From: Mycolicibacterium neoaurum VKM Ac-1815D
GTDB taxonomy: Bacteria; Actinomycetota; Actinomycetes; Mycobacteriales; Mycobacteriaceae
Length of the DNA: 64,000 nucleotides
Assembly: GCF_000317305.3 (NCBI RefSeq)
Contig: NC_023036.2
Span: 4,216,001-4,280,000 of the forward strand
Direction: 5' to 3'
Below, piece by piece: positions 32,520-40,656 of the stretch. A program made the position numbers and the translations under genes. The notes beneath the pieces are model-generated. The model was not told the DNA's origin, made no database searches, and saw only the letters and a list, made by a program, of their open reading frames with translations. The stretch's first letter is position 1. Every line of letters starts with the position of its first letter.

Positions 32520-33308
32520 TTAGTGCGCGTGCTCTTTGGAGTCGTGATCGTCGTGAACTTCCATCGCCTGGCTGAAGTACAGAATGGTCAGCAGGCTGAA
32601 GATGAACGCCTGGATGAGGCCGACGAACAGGTCGAAGGTCTTCCAGATGGCGTTGGGCGCCCACTGGATGTACCAGGGGAACATCGCGATCAGGCCGACC
32701 AGGATGCCGCCGGCGAAGATGTTGCCGAAAAGACGGAGGGCCAGCGAGATCGGCTTGGCGATCTCTTCGACGATGTTGATCGGCGCCAGGAAGGCCACGT
32801 GGCCCTTCACGACGGCCACCGGGTGACCGACGATGCCGCGACGCCAGATACCGGCCGCGTGGTAGGCCAGGAACACGAACAGAGCCAGTGCCAGCACGAA
32901 GTTGATATCCGAGGCAGGCGGCTTGTAGATCTCGCCCGCGGCACCGTCGGACCCGCCGTACTGCCACGGGAAGACCGCCAGCCAGTTCGAGATGAGGATG
33001 AACGCGAACAACGTCACGGCCAGCGGCAGGACGAACGGCGCGATCTTCATTCCGATCGAGCTCTCGATCTGCTGGCGCATCTGGATGGTCAGTGCCTCCC
33101 AGAACAGCTGCACGCCACCGGGGACACCGGTCGAGGTGACCTTGGAGCGCAGATAGAACGCCAGCCCGATGATGATCAGCGCCGTGATGGCGGTCGCCAT
33201 GATGGTGTCGCCGTTGAAGGTCATGCCGAAGAGTTCGAACACCATGACGTGGTGTCCGACGTGGATGGCGGCGCCACCCTCTTCGGCGGCGAGAATGGTT
33301 TCAGTCAT
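32520..33308 (-). CDS. atpB: ATP synthase a subunit
   Basis: 262-aa membrane subunit that forms the proton half-channels. The conserved arginine is in ISLALRLFGNIFAGG, and the C-terminal helices (WKTFDLFVGLIQAFIFSLLT) are intact. A His/Asp-rich cytoplasmic tail (EVHDDHDSKEHAH) ends the protein. The N-terminus ILAAEEGGAAIHVGHH shares its first part with AtpF. It begins 11 nt downstream of the atpI-like gene stop on the minus strand. Confidence 0.97.
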   Translation of the reverse strand: MTETILAAEEGGAAIHVGHHVMVFELFGMTFNGDTIMATAITALIIIGLAFYLRSKVTSTGVPGGVQLFWEALTIQMRQQIESSIGMKIAPFVLPLAVTLFAFILISNWLAVFPWQYGGSDGAAGEIYKPPASDINFVLALALFVFLAYHAAGIWRRGIVGHPVAVVKGHVAFLAPINIVEEIAKPISLALRLFGNIFAGGILVGLIAMFPWYIQWAPNAIWKTFDLFVGLIQAFIFSLLTILYFSQAMEVHDDHDSKEHAH

Positions 33309-33318
33309 GCCCGTGCGC

Positions 33319-33774
33319 TCAGCCCTTCGAATCCGATGCAGGGACGTCTTCGACGTCCAAACCGTTGGCGCGGATCTTCCGCAGTACCGGGATGCTGGTG
33401 CTCATCACCAGCAACGCCTGGAAGATCGCCAGCCCGAACAGCACGGCGATACCGCCGTGACCCTTGAAAAAGATTGCGATTGCCAACCCGACCGCGGTGA
33501 TGACCAACAGTCGCGTGGCGGAGTTTACGGCCATCTTCTTCTTCAGCGGATGGTCTTCCATCGTGATCGACTCGACGGCCCGGCGCACCATGAGTGCGTT
33601 GAGCAAACCGAGACCGAGACCGATACCGAAGAAGACGCCGAAGAAGATGTGGCCGACGAAGCCTGCCGCGGCGACGGCCAATGCGGTGAGGGCGACGCAT
33701 ACCACCAGCAGACGCACCGGACGGAAAGCGACTGAGGGGAACACCAAGGGCGCATCATGCGCTGGTGTCGTCAC
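33319..33774 (-). CDS. AtpI-like membrane protein at head of atp operon (Rv1303-like)
   Basis: 151-aa protein with four predicted membrane helices (LLVVCVALTALAVAAAGFVG, FFGVFFGIGLGLGLLNALMV, TRLLVITAVGLAIAIFF, GIAVLFGLAIFQALLV). It occupies the place of atpI/uncI, whose product helps c-ring assembly, and corresponds to Rv1303. The start at GTG 33774 gives the conserved TTPAxDAPLVFPSVAFRPVR N-terminus and has GAGGTG 6 nt upstream; GTG 33783 is the alternative. Assembly function is by analogy only. Confidence 0.85.
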   Translation of the reverse strand: MTTPAHDAPLVFPSVAFRPVRLLVVCVALTALAVAAAGFVGHIFFGVFFGIGLGLGLLNALMVRRAVESITMEDHPLKKKMAVNSATRLLVITAVGLAIAIFFKGHGGIAVLFGLAIFQALLVMSTSIPVLRKIRANGLDVEDVPASDSKG

Positions 33775-33866
33775 CTGGTTCACCTCAATCCCGCGGCGTC
33801 GAGGGGCGTGGTCGTCTGGTCCGTCAAAAACACTGAAAACTGCAAAATCCCTGTGCGTGCCCGCCG

Positions 33867-33896
33867 AGAATATCGGAGGGCAGCAGGCTCGCTGAA
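33867..33896 (-). promoter_or_regulatory. Possible atp operon promoter
   Basis: The 282-nt gap between the wecA stop and the atpI-like start must hold the main atp promoter. A minus-strand -10 TATTCT (33867-33872) lies 18 nt from a weak -35 TTCAGC (33891-33896). The -10 is identical to the one proposed for rho. The gap also has a small CCCG/CGGG stem near 33980-33996 that may end the wecA transcript. The promoter is tentative. Confidence 0.3.
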
Positions 33897-34065
33897 CTCA
33901 CCCAAGGGGAAGCTCCCTTTGTCGGTCGTGTATCGGCACCGATCGGTCTGTTCGACCGATGGGCCGGGCCGGCAACCCGCGAGGTTTTTCGGGTTATGAG
34001 GCGAACGGTACCACAAGGTAGGAGGCACAAATACAGGCCTACTACTTTTCGTCGTACACCTGCGT

Positions 34066-35259
34066 TCACGGCTCCTCGATGGGACCGTTGCGGCCCCGGA
34101 GCAGCGGAATGACGGTGACGACCCCGGCGACGACGATCGCGGCCAGCATCACCGCCCCGGTGTATCGCGGGTCGAAGAAGATCGTGCTGGCGGCGCCGAG
34201 GGCGACGATGCCCACCCACATGTAGATCAGCAACACCACGCGTCTATGCGAGTGGCCGATCTGTAGCAGTCGGTGGTGCAGATGCATCTTGTCGGGGCTG
34301 AACGGGCTCTTGCCCGCCCGGGTGCGGCGCACGATGGCCAGCAACATGTCCAGCGCGGGCACGAACATCACCGCGACCACGAGCAGGAACGGCGAGAGCA
34401 ACGCGAAGACGTCGCGGGCGCCGTAGGCATTCTGCGATATCGGGCCTGCTGCCGTCGTCGACGCGGCGGCCAGCATGAGCCCGATGAGCATCGAGCCCGA
34501 GTCGCCCATGAAGATCTTGGCGCGATGGAAGTTGTGCGGCAGAAAACCCAGACAGGCACCGGCGAGCACCACCGAGATCATCGCCGGCGGGTAGAACAAC
34601 ACATCACCGCCGTGGTCGCGCAGCAGCCCCACCGAGAAGATGCAGATCGCCAGCGCGGTGATCAGCCCGAGACCGGCGGCCAACCCGTCCAGGCCGTCGA
34701 CGAAGTTCATCGCGTTGACGATCGAGACCGTCAACGCCAGCGTCAGCAGGATCGAGGTGACCTGGTCGAGCACGATCGTGCCGACACCGCCGAACGGGAT
34801 GTAGAGAACGCTCCAGGCCACGCCCATCGTGACCAGCACACTGGCCGCGGTGATCTGACCGGCGAACTTGGTCAGCGCATCGAGGCCCCACCGGTCGTCG
34901 ATCAGGCCGACGACCATGATGAGCCCGCCCGCGACGACGACGGCAGGCATGCCGGTGGAGTACACGAAACCCCGGTTCAACGCCGGCAGTTGGGAGGCCA
35001 GCAACACCGCGGCCACCACCCCGATGTACATGGCGAGCCCGCCCATCCGCGGGGTCGGCTGGACGTGGACATCGCGCGTGCGCGGGTAGGCGACCGCACC
35101 GATCCGGGTGGCCAGCACCCGCGCCCATCCGGTCGCGAAATAGGTGATGATCGCCGCGGTCAGCCCCACCAGCGCGAGCTCGCGCAGGGGTACGCCGGCG
35201 CCGCGGTCCGATAGCGCCAGCAGTCCGTCGGCCGGCAGTCGGTCAGCCAGCAGAACCAT
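34066..35259 (-). CDS. wecA: Decaprenyl-phosphate GlcNAc-1-phosphate transferase WecA
   Basis: 397-aa polytopic membrane enzyme (about 11 helices) that transfers GlcNAc-1-phosphate from UDP-GlcNAc to decaprenyl phosphate, starting the linker unit joining arabinogalactan to peptidoglycan. Signature motifs are PTPRMGGLAMYIG, NAMNFVDGLDGLAAG, FHRAKIFMGDSGSM and KMHLHHRLLQ. ATG 35259 keeps the family start; it lies inside the 3' end of the Sua5-family gene (17-nt overlap), so the two are translationally linked. Homologue of Rv1302, and equally placed just before the atp genes. Confidence 0.95.
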   Translation of the reverse strand: MVLLADRLPADGLLALSDRGAGVPLRELALVGLTAAIITYFATGWARVLATRIGAVAYPRTRDVHVQPTPRMGGLAMYIGVVAAVLLASQLPALNRGFVYSTGMPAVVVAGGLIMVVGLIDDRWGLDALTKFAGQITAASVLVTMGVAWSVLYIPFGGVGTIVLDQVTSILLTLALTVSIVNAMNFVDGLDGLAAGLGLITALAICIFSVGLLRDHGGDVLFYPPAMISVVLAGACLGFLPHNFHRAKIFMGDSGSMLIGLMLAAASTTAAGPISQNAYGARDVFALLSPFLLVVAVMFVPALDMLLAIVRRTRAGKSPFSPDKMHLHHRLLQIGHSHRRVVLLIYMWVGIVALGAASTIFFDPRYTGAVMLAAIVVAGVVTVIPLLRGRNGPIEEP

Positions 35260-35920
35260 CGGCGTCCTCGGGTGCGAGGGCGGCGGCGTCGATACCGAGC
35301 ACGCGGGCGATGTCGGCGACCGGGACCGGGCCCTCGCGCAACACCCGTGGCTCCGGCCCGGACACGTCGACGATGGTCGACGCGGCACCCTGCGGGGACG
35401 GCCCGGCATCCAGGTAGACCTCGACCCGGTCGGCCAGTTGTGCCTTGGCATCGGTGGCGGTGAGCGCGGCCGGGAATCCCGAGACGTTGGCGCTCGACAC
35501 CGCCATCGGTCCGACCTCGCGCAGCAGATCGATGGCCACCGGATGCAGCGGCATGCGCAGCATCACGGTGCCGTTGGCGTCGCCGAGATCCCATTGCAGT
35601 GACGGAGCGTGCCGGACGACGAGGCTCAGGGCTCCCGGCCAGAAGGCCTGGATCAGCTCGCGCGCCGCGGGGGGCACGGCGTAGACCAGACCGTCGATGG
35701 TGTGCCAGGACCCGACCAGCACGCCGACCGGCATATCGCGACCCCGGTTCTTGGCCGCCAGCAGGGCGCCCACCGCGGCGTTGTCGAAGGCATCCGCACC
35801 GATCCCGTAGACCGTGTCGGTGGGCATCACGACCAGTCGACCGCCTTTGGCCGCGCTGATCGCCGAGGCCAGACCGCTGGCCCGCTGGTCGGGATCGGAG
35901 CAGTCGAAGGTTGCGCTCAT
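35243..35920 (-). CDS. L-threonylcarbamoyladenylate synthase (Sua5/YwlC/YrdC family)
   Basis: 225-aa enzyme making the threonylcarbamoyl-AMP used for t6A37 modification of ANN-decoding tRNAs. The YrdC domain shows VVMPTDTVYGIGADAF, a KxR region (AAKNRGRDMPVGVLV) and SSANVSGFP. It is longer than TsaC and ends with a short C-terminal extension but lacks a clear full Sua5 domain. The ATG at 35920 lies 5 nt after the prmC stop, and the 3' end overlaps wecA by 17 nt. It belongs to the prfA-prmC-sua5-wecA run found across actinobacteria. Confidence 0.93.
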   Translation of the reverse strand: MSATFDCSDPDQRASGLASAISAAKGGRLVVMPTDTVYGIGADAFDNAAVGALLAAKNRGRDMPVGVLVGSWHTIDGLVYAVPPAARELIQAFWPGALSLVVRHAPSLQWDLGDANGTVMLRMPLHPVAIDLLREVGPMAVSSANVSGFPAALTATDAKAQLADRVEVYLDAGPSPQGAASTIVDVSGPEPRVLREGPVPVADIARVLGIDAAALAPEDADGSAG

Positions 35921-35925
35921 GATGT

Positions 35926-36759
35926 TCAGCTTCTCACCGCGGTCACGAAACGCGGACGGCCGGTCAGGTCGCGGCGCGCCGCGATGCCGTCGAAGGCCCC
36001 GTGTCCGGCGAAGACGTCGGCGGTGGCCGCCGATGTGGTGTCGTCGTGCTCGACGCCGACCCGGCCGCCGGGACGCAGCAGCCGCGCGGCCAGTCCGACT
36101 ATCGGCACGATGACATCCATCCCGTCGGGTCCACCGAACAGCGCTTGGTGCGGATCATGTTCGGCGACTTCGGGTTCCAGCACGGCGCCGTCGGGAATAT
36201 AGGGCGGGTTGGCGACGATCAGTTCGACGGTTCCGTCGAGTTCGGCGAGCAGACCGGGCTGCCGCACGTCGGCATGTACCAGCTCCACCCCGGATCCTTC
36301 GGTGTTCATCCGGGCATAGCGCAGCGCCTCCGCCGAGCGCTCCACGGCGATGACGCGGGCATCGGGACGGTGCGCGGCCAACGCCAATGCCAATGCCGCC
36401 GACCCGGTGCAGAGATCGACGATCACGCCACCGGCGGACACCGGCACGGTGTGCGCCCATTCCAGCAGGGCCTCGGTCTCGGGCCGTGGGATGAACACCC
36501 CCGGACCCACCGTCAGCGTTACCGGGCCGAACGCCGCGGTGCCGATCAGGTGTTGCAGCGGGACGCGCCGCGCCCGCTGGTCGACAAGGGCCCGGTACCG
36601 CTGTCCGAAGTCGGGTTCGGGCTCGACGAACGCGAGCAGCCCGCGGTCCACACCGGCGATGTGGGCGGCCAGCTGTTCGGCGTCGGCGCGCGCCGAGTCG
36701 ATCCCGGCGGCGGCCAGGATGGCGGCACCGTCGGAGATCTCCCGCCGCAGTCCGCTCAT
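35926..36759 (-). CDS. prmC: Release factor glutamine methyltransferase PrmC
   Basis: 277-aa SAM-dependent enzyme that methylates the glutamine of the GGQ motif in release factors. The catalytic NPPY motif is Asn184-Tyr187 (VANPPYIPDG), and the SAM-binding loop is VDLCTGSAALALALA. The N-terminal helical substrate domain precedes VFIPRPETEALLEW. ATG 36759 is 4 nt after the prfA stop, so the enzyme is co-translated with its substrate RF1. Confidence 0.95.
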   Translation of the reverse strand: MSGLRREISDGAAILAAAGIDSARADAEQLAAHIAGVDRGLLAFVEPEPDFGQRYRALVDQRARRVPLQHLIGTAAFGPVTLTVGPGVFIPRPETEALLEWAHTVPVSAGGVIVDLCTGSAALALALAAHRPDARVIAVERSAEALRYARMNTEGSGVELVHADVRQPGLLAELDGTVELIVANPPYIPDGAVLEPEVAEHDPHQALFGGPDGMDVIVPIVGLAARLLRPGGRVGVEHDDTTSAATADVFAGHGAFDGIAARRDLTGRPRFVTAVRS

Positions 36760-36763
36760 CGGT

Positions 36764-37837
<1,074 letters not shown>

Positions 37838-37860
37838 CGGCAAACCTCCCTGCAAACGCA

Positions 37861-37904
37861 GATCGGCGCCCGGCCTGACACGTGGACAGGAACGGGCGCC
37901 GATC
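37861..37904 (-). terminator. Hairpin between rpmE and prfA
   Basis: A perfect 12-bp inverted repeat (arms 37861-37872 and 37893-37904, GATCGGCGCCCG) with a 20-nt loop lies 6 nt after the rpmE stop and 23 nt before the prfA start on the minus strand. It has no U-tract. It could partly terminate or set the ratio of rpmE to prfA expression, or expose the prfA ribosome site. The function is inferred. Confidence 0.55.
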
Positions 37905-37910
37905 GGACAA

Positions 37911-38141
37911 CTAGTTTTCGGCTGCGGCCTTCGTGTTGCGCTTGCCGTAGCGCTTCTCGAAGCGGGCGACGCGGCCGCCGCTGTCGAGGATCTTCTGCTT
38001 GCCGGTGTAGAACGGGTGGCACTGCGAGCAGACCTCGACCACGATGTGGCCGCTGTCCTTGGTGCTGCGGGTGGTGAAGCTGTTACCGCAACCGCAGACC
38101 ACGGTGGTCTCGGCATAGTTGGGATGGATACCCGATTTCAT
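37911..38141 (-). CDS. rpmE: 50S ribosomal protein L31, zinc-binding type
   Basis: 76-aa ribosomal protein L31. Four cysteines in VVCGCGNSF and EVCSQCHPFYTG form the zinc site, so this is the C+ paralogue used when zinc is sufficient. The C-terminal tail (RYGKRNTKAAAEN) is basic and flexible. ATG 38141 matches family starts. It begins the rpmE-prfA-prmC-sua5-wecA-atp run. Confidence 0.96.
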   Translation of the reverse strand: MKSGIHPNYAETTVVCGCGNSFTTRSTKDSGHIVVEVCSQCHPFYTGKQKILDSGGRVARFEKRYGKRNTKAAAEN

Positions 38142-38279
38142 GGTTTTCCTCTTCAATCGTTGGCCGCCGGGTCGCCCGAGCCCAGACCTGGGAGTCTTCG
38201 AGCGTGAACCGGAACCGAGGGTCGACGGTCCATTATGCCAGGTCAACCGCCAGTTGCGAAAACGCGTGACCAGCGGCAA

Positions 38280-39857
38280 CTATTCCCGGCCGATCGGCAC
38301 ATAGGTGGCGCCCTCGCGACGCCAGATCAATCGGCCCGCCGGCTCGACTCCGAGGGCCACCAGCTCGCGTTTGAGGATCTTGTTGGTCGCGGTGCTCGGC
38401 AGGTCCTCGGCGATCCAGACATAGCGCGGGCGGGCCTTGGTCGCCAGGTCGGACTGCGCGGCGAGGAACTCGGCGAAGTCGTCCGGGGTGAGCTCGGCGC
38501 CATCCTGCAGGACGATGGCGGCCATCACCTGATCGCCGACATACTCGTCGGGCACCGGGTACACCGCGACGCGGTTGGCCTGCGGCAGCCGCAGCAGGAT
38601 CCGCTCGATCGGGGCGGTGGTCAGGTTCTCCCCGTCCACCCGCATCCAGTCGGCGGTTCGCCCGGCCAGGTAGATCCAGCCCTCGGCGTCCCGGTAGGCC
38701 AGATCCCCCGACCAGTAGATGCCGCCCCGCAGGCGCTCGTCGGTCGCGGCCCGGTCGTTGTAGTAGCCGCGGAACAGTCCGCTGCCGGTCGTGTTGACCA
38801 ATTCGCCGGTGGCGGCGTCGGCGTTGAGGAGTTTGCCGGCGGTGTCGAACTGCGCGACGGCGCATTCCTGCATGGTCTCCGGGTCGTAGATCGCCACGCC
38901 GGGAAAGCCCTGCCCGATCGATCCCGGCGGGGTGTCCTCGGGGCGGGTGATGATGATGGCGGTCTCGGTCGACCCGAAACCGTCCCACACCGTGCATCCG
39001 AAACGTCGTCCGAACGCCTCGATATCACGGTCGGCGGCCTCGTTGCCGAAGGCGATGCGCAGCGGGTTGTCCGCATCGTCGGGTTGCTCGGCGGTCGCCA
39101 GGATGTAGGCCAGCGGCTTTCCGACGTAGTTCATGTAGGTGGCGCCGTAGCGCCGGATGTCGCGCAGGAACGCCGATGCCGAGAACGTGGCGGGTGCCAT
39201 CGCGGCCCCGGCACCGACGGCCACACTCCAGCCCGCGTAGACGGCGTTGGAGTGGAACAGCGGCATCGCCAGGTAGCAGGTGTCGGCGGGGCCGAGTCCG
39301 TAGCGTTGGACCAGCGCGCCGCCGGCGAACAACACGGTCGAGTGCGGCACCTCGACGGCCTTGGGCTCACCGCTGGTGCCCGAGGTGAAGATCATCATGA
39401 AGGTGTCGTCGGGGGCGACCTCGCGATGTGGACGCAGGGCGGGGGCGGCGGCCAGTCGTTTCGCCCACTGTTCGTCGGTGACGTCGTAGACGGTGACCCC
39501 GGGCAGGTCGACACCCTCGAGCAACACACGGTGGTCGGCGTCGGTCAGCAGGATCTGGGTGTCGACCTTGGCGATATCGCGGGCCAACGCCGCACCGCGG
39601 CGGGTGGTGTTGAGTCCGCACAGCACGTATCCGCCCAGGCCGGCGGCGGCCAGCGCGGTGAGCATGGGCGGGGCGTTGCCCAGCAGCGCGGCGACGTGCA
39701 GCGGGCGCTTCGGGTCGGCGACGGCGATGACGGCGGCAGCCTGGCGGGCGGCATCCTCGATGTGCGTGCGCCAGCTGATGGTGGCGTCCGCGTGCTTGAC
39801 GGCGGTGCCGTCATCGTCGGCCCTGCTGCGCAACAGCTGCTGCAACGTCTCCGCCAT
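38280..39857 (-). CDS. fadD: FadD-type acyl-CoA/acyl-AMP ligase (FadD1-like)
   Basis: 525-aa ANL-superfamily adenylating enzyme activating a carboxylic acid, probably a fatty acid, to an acyl-AMP and then acyl-CoA. The P-loop MIFTSGTSGEPKAVEV, the DGFGSTETAI motif, YWSGDLAYRDAEGWIYLAGR and the C-terminal catalytic lysine (TATNKILKREL) are intact. N-terminal LGGYVLCGLNTTRRG recalls mycobacterial FadD1. Substrate cannot be deduced. It is divergent from a TetR-family gene (134 nt), the likely regulator. From memory this pair is not between rpmE and rho in M. tuberculosis. Confidence 0.88.
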   Translation of the reverse strand: MAETLQQLLRSRADDDGTAVKHADATISWRTHIEDAARQAAAVIAVADPKRPLHVAALLGNAPPMLTALAAAGLGGYVLCGLNTTRRGAALARDIAKVDTQILLTDADHRVLLEGVDLPGVTVYDVTDEQWAKRLAAAPALRPHREVAPDDTFMMIFTSGTSGEPKAVEVPHSTVLFAGGALVQRYGLGPADTCYLAMPLFHSNAVYAGWSVAVGAGAAMAPATFSASAFLRDIRRYGATYMNYVGKPLAYILATAEQPDDADNPLRIAFGNEAADRDIEAFGRRFGCTVWDGFGSTETAIIITRPEDTPPGSIGQGFPGVAIYDPETMQECAVAQFDTAGKLLNADAATGELVNTTGSGLFRGYYNDRAATDERLRGGIYWSGDLAYRDAEGWIYLAGRTADWMRVDGENLTTAPIERILLRLPQANRVAVYPVPDEYVGDQVMAAIVLQDGAELTPDDFAEFLAAQSDLATKARPRYVWIAEDLPSTATNKILKRELVALGVEPAGRLIWRREGATYVPIGRE

Positions 39858-39991
39858 GCGCAGACACCTCTCGTCGGTGAACAGATTTCCTCAACTGTCT
39901 ACCATCGTCGACTCCCCCGCGGCACCGACGCGCTTGTTGGCAGAATGCAGCACAACACGTGCTCGAAGAACCGAATCCGAGGAGACCACCC

Positions 39992-40591
39992 TTGCCGACC
40001 GCCACGGCCACCGTTCGCGACCGCCTGATCGACGCGGCGGAGGTCTGTCTGCGCGCCAAGGGCATCCGGGCCACCACGGTCTCGGAGGTCGCCGAGACCG
40101 CCGGGGTGTCCCGCGGCTGGCTGTACCGGCATTTCCCGGACAAGGTGACGTTGCTCGGCGCGGCGATCGTGCGCCTCAACGAGGTGTACTGGTCGCAGGC
40201 GCACGCCGTGCTCGCGTCGGTGACGGGCCTGGACCGACAGATCGTGGCGGGGATCCGGCACGGCCGCACCGCCTATGACGATCCGGGCGCACTGCTGATG
40301 AAGCTACGGATCGCCGAACCGGAGGAGTTCGCGGCGTGTGCGGGGGCCGGTGTGCAGGGACTGGTGCCGGATCTAGCGGGCTTCTGGTCGCGCTATCTGG
40401 TGGCCGCCCGCGAAGCCGGTGAGATCCATCCGGACGTGGTGATCGACGAAGCCTCGGAATGGGTTGCGCGCGTAGTGATTTCGATGGCGACCGTTCCCGG
40501 TGACACCTTGGACCCGAAAGACGCCGCGCAGCTGCTCGTGCACGTCCGCCGGTACGTCATTCCGGCGCTGAAGGCCGATCCGAACGTCTGA
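39992..40591 (+). CDS. TetR-family transcriptional regulator (next to fadD)
   Basis: 199-aa regulator with an N-terminal TetR helix-turn-helix (about residues 12-58, IRATTVSEVAETAGVSRGWLYRHFPDK) and a divergent ligand domain. The TTG start at 39992 is favoured because GAGGAG (39979-39984) lies 7 nt upstream; an upstream GTG at 39959 has no ribosome site. It is divergent from the acyl ligase gene, so it probably senses an acyl-CoA or related lipid and controls that gene and itself. I found no clear long palindrome in the intergenic region. Confidence 0.87.
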   Translation: MPTATATVRDRLIDAAEVCLRAKGIRATTVSEVAETAGVSRGWLYRHFPDKVTLLGAAIVRLNEVYWSQAHAVLASVTGLDRQIVAGIRHGRTAYDDPGALLMKLRIAEPEEFAACAGAGVQGLVPDLAGFWSRYLVAAREAGEIHPDVVIDEASEWVARVVISMATVPGDTLDPKDAAQLLVHVRRYVIPALKADPNV

Positions 40592-40593
40592 GA

Positions 40594-40648
40594 AACGACT
40601 TCGGCGCGGTCACGCTCGCTGAGCGAGCGTTTCCGCGCCGAAATCGTT
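40594..40648. terminator. Long hairpin between convergent tetR and rho
   Basis: Outer arms 40594-40609 and 40633-40648 pair over 16 bp with one mismatch (ACTTCGGCGCGG against CCGCGCCGAAAT), and an inner perfect stem ACGCTCGC/GCGAGCGT closes with a 3-nt loop (TGA at 40619-40621 region). It starts 3 nt after the tetR stop and ends 8 nt before the rho stop. No U-tract follows on either strand. It probably ends or protects both transcripts. Confidence 0.7.
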
Positions 40649-40656
40649 GGGGCTGA

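Noticed and set aside
34066..35451. Longer WecA start upstream of 35259
   Set aside because: The extra frame lies inside the Sua5-family gene and homologues begin near 35259.
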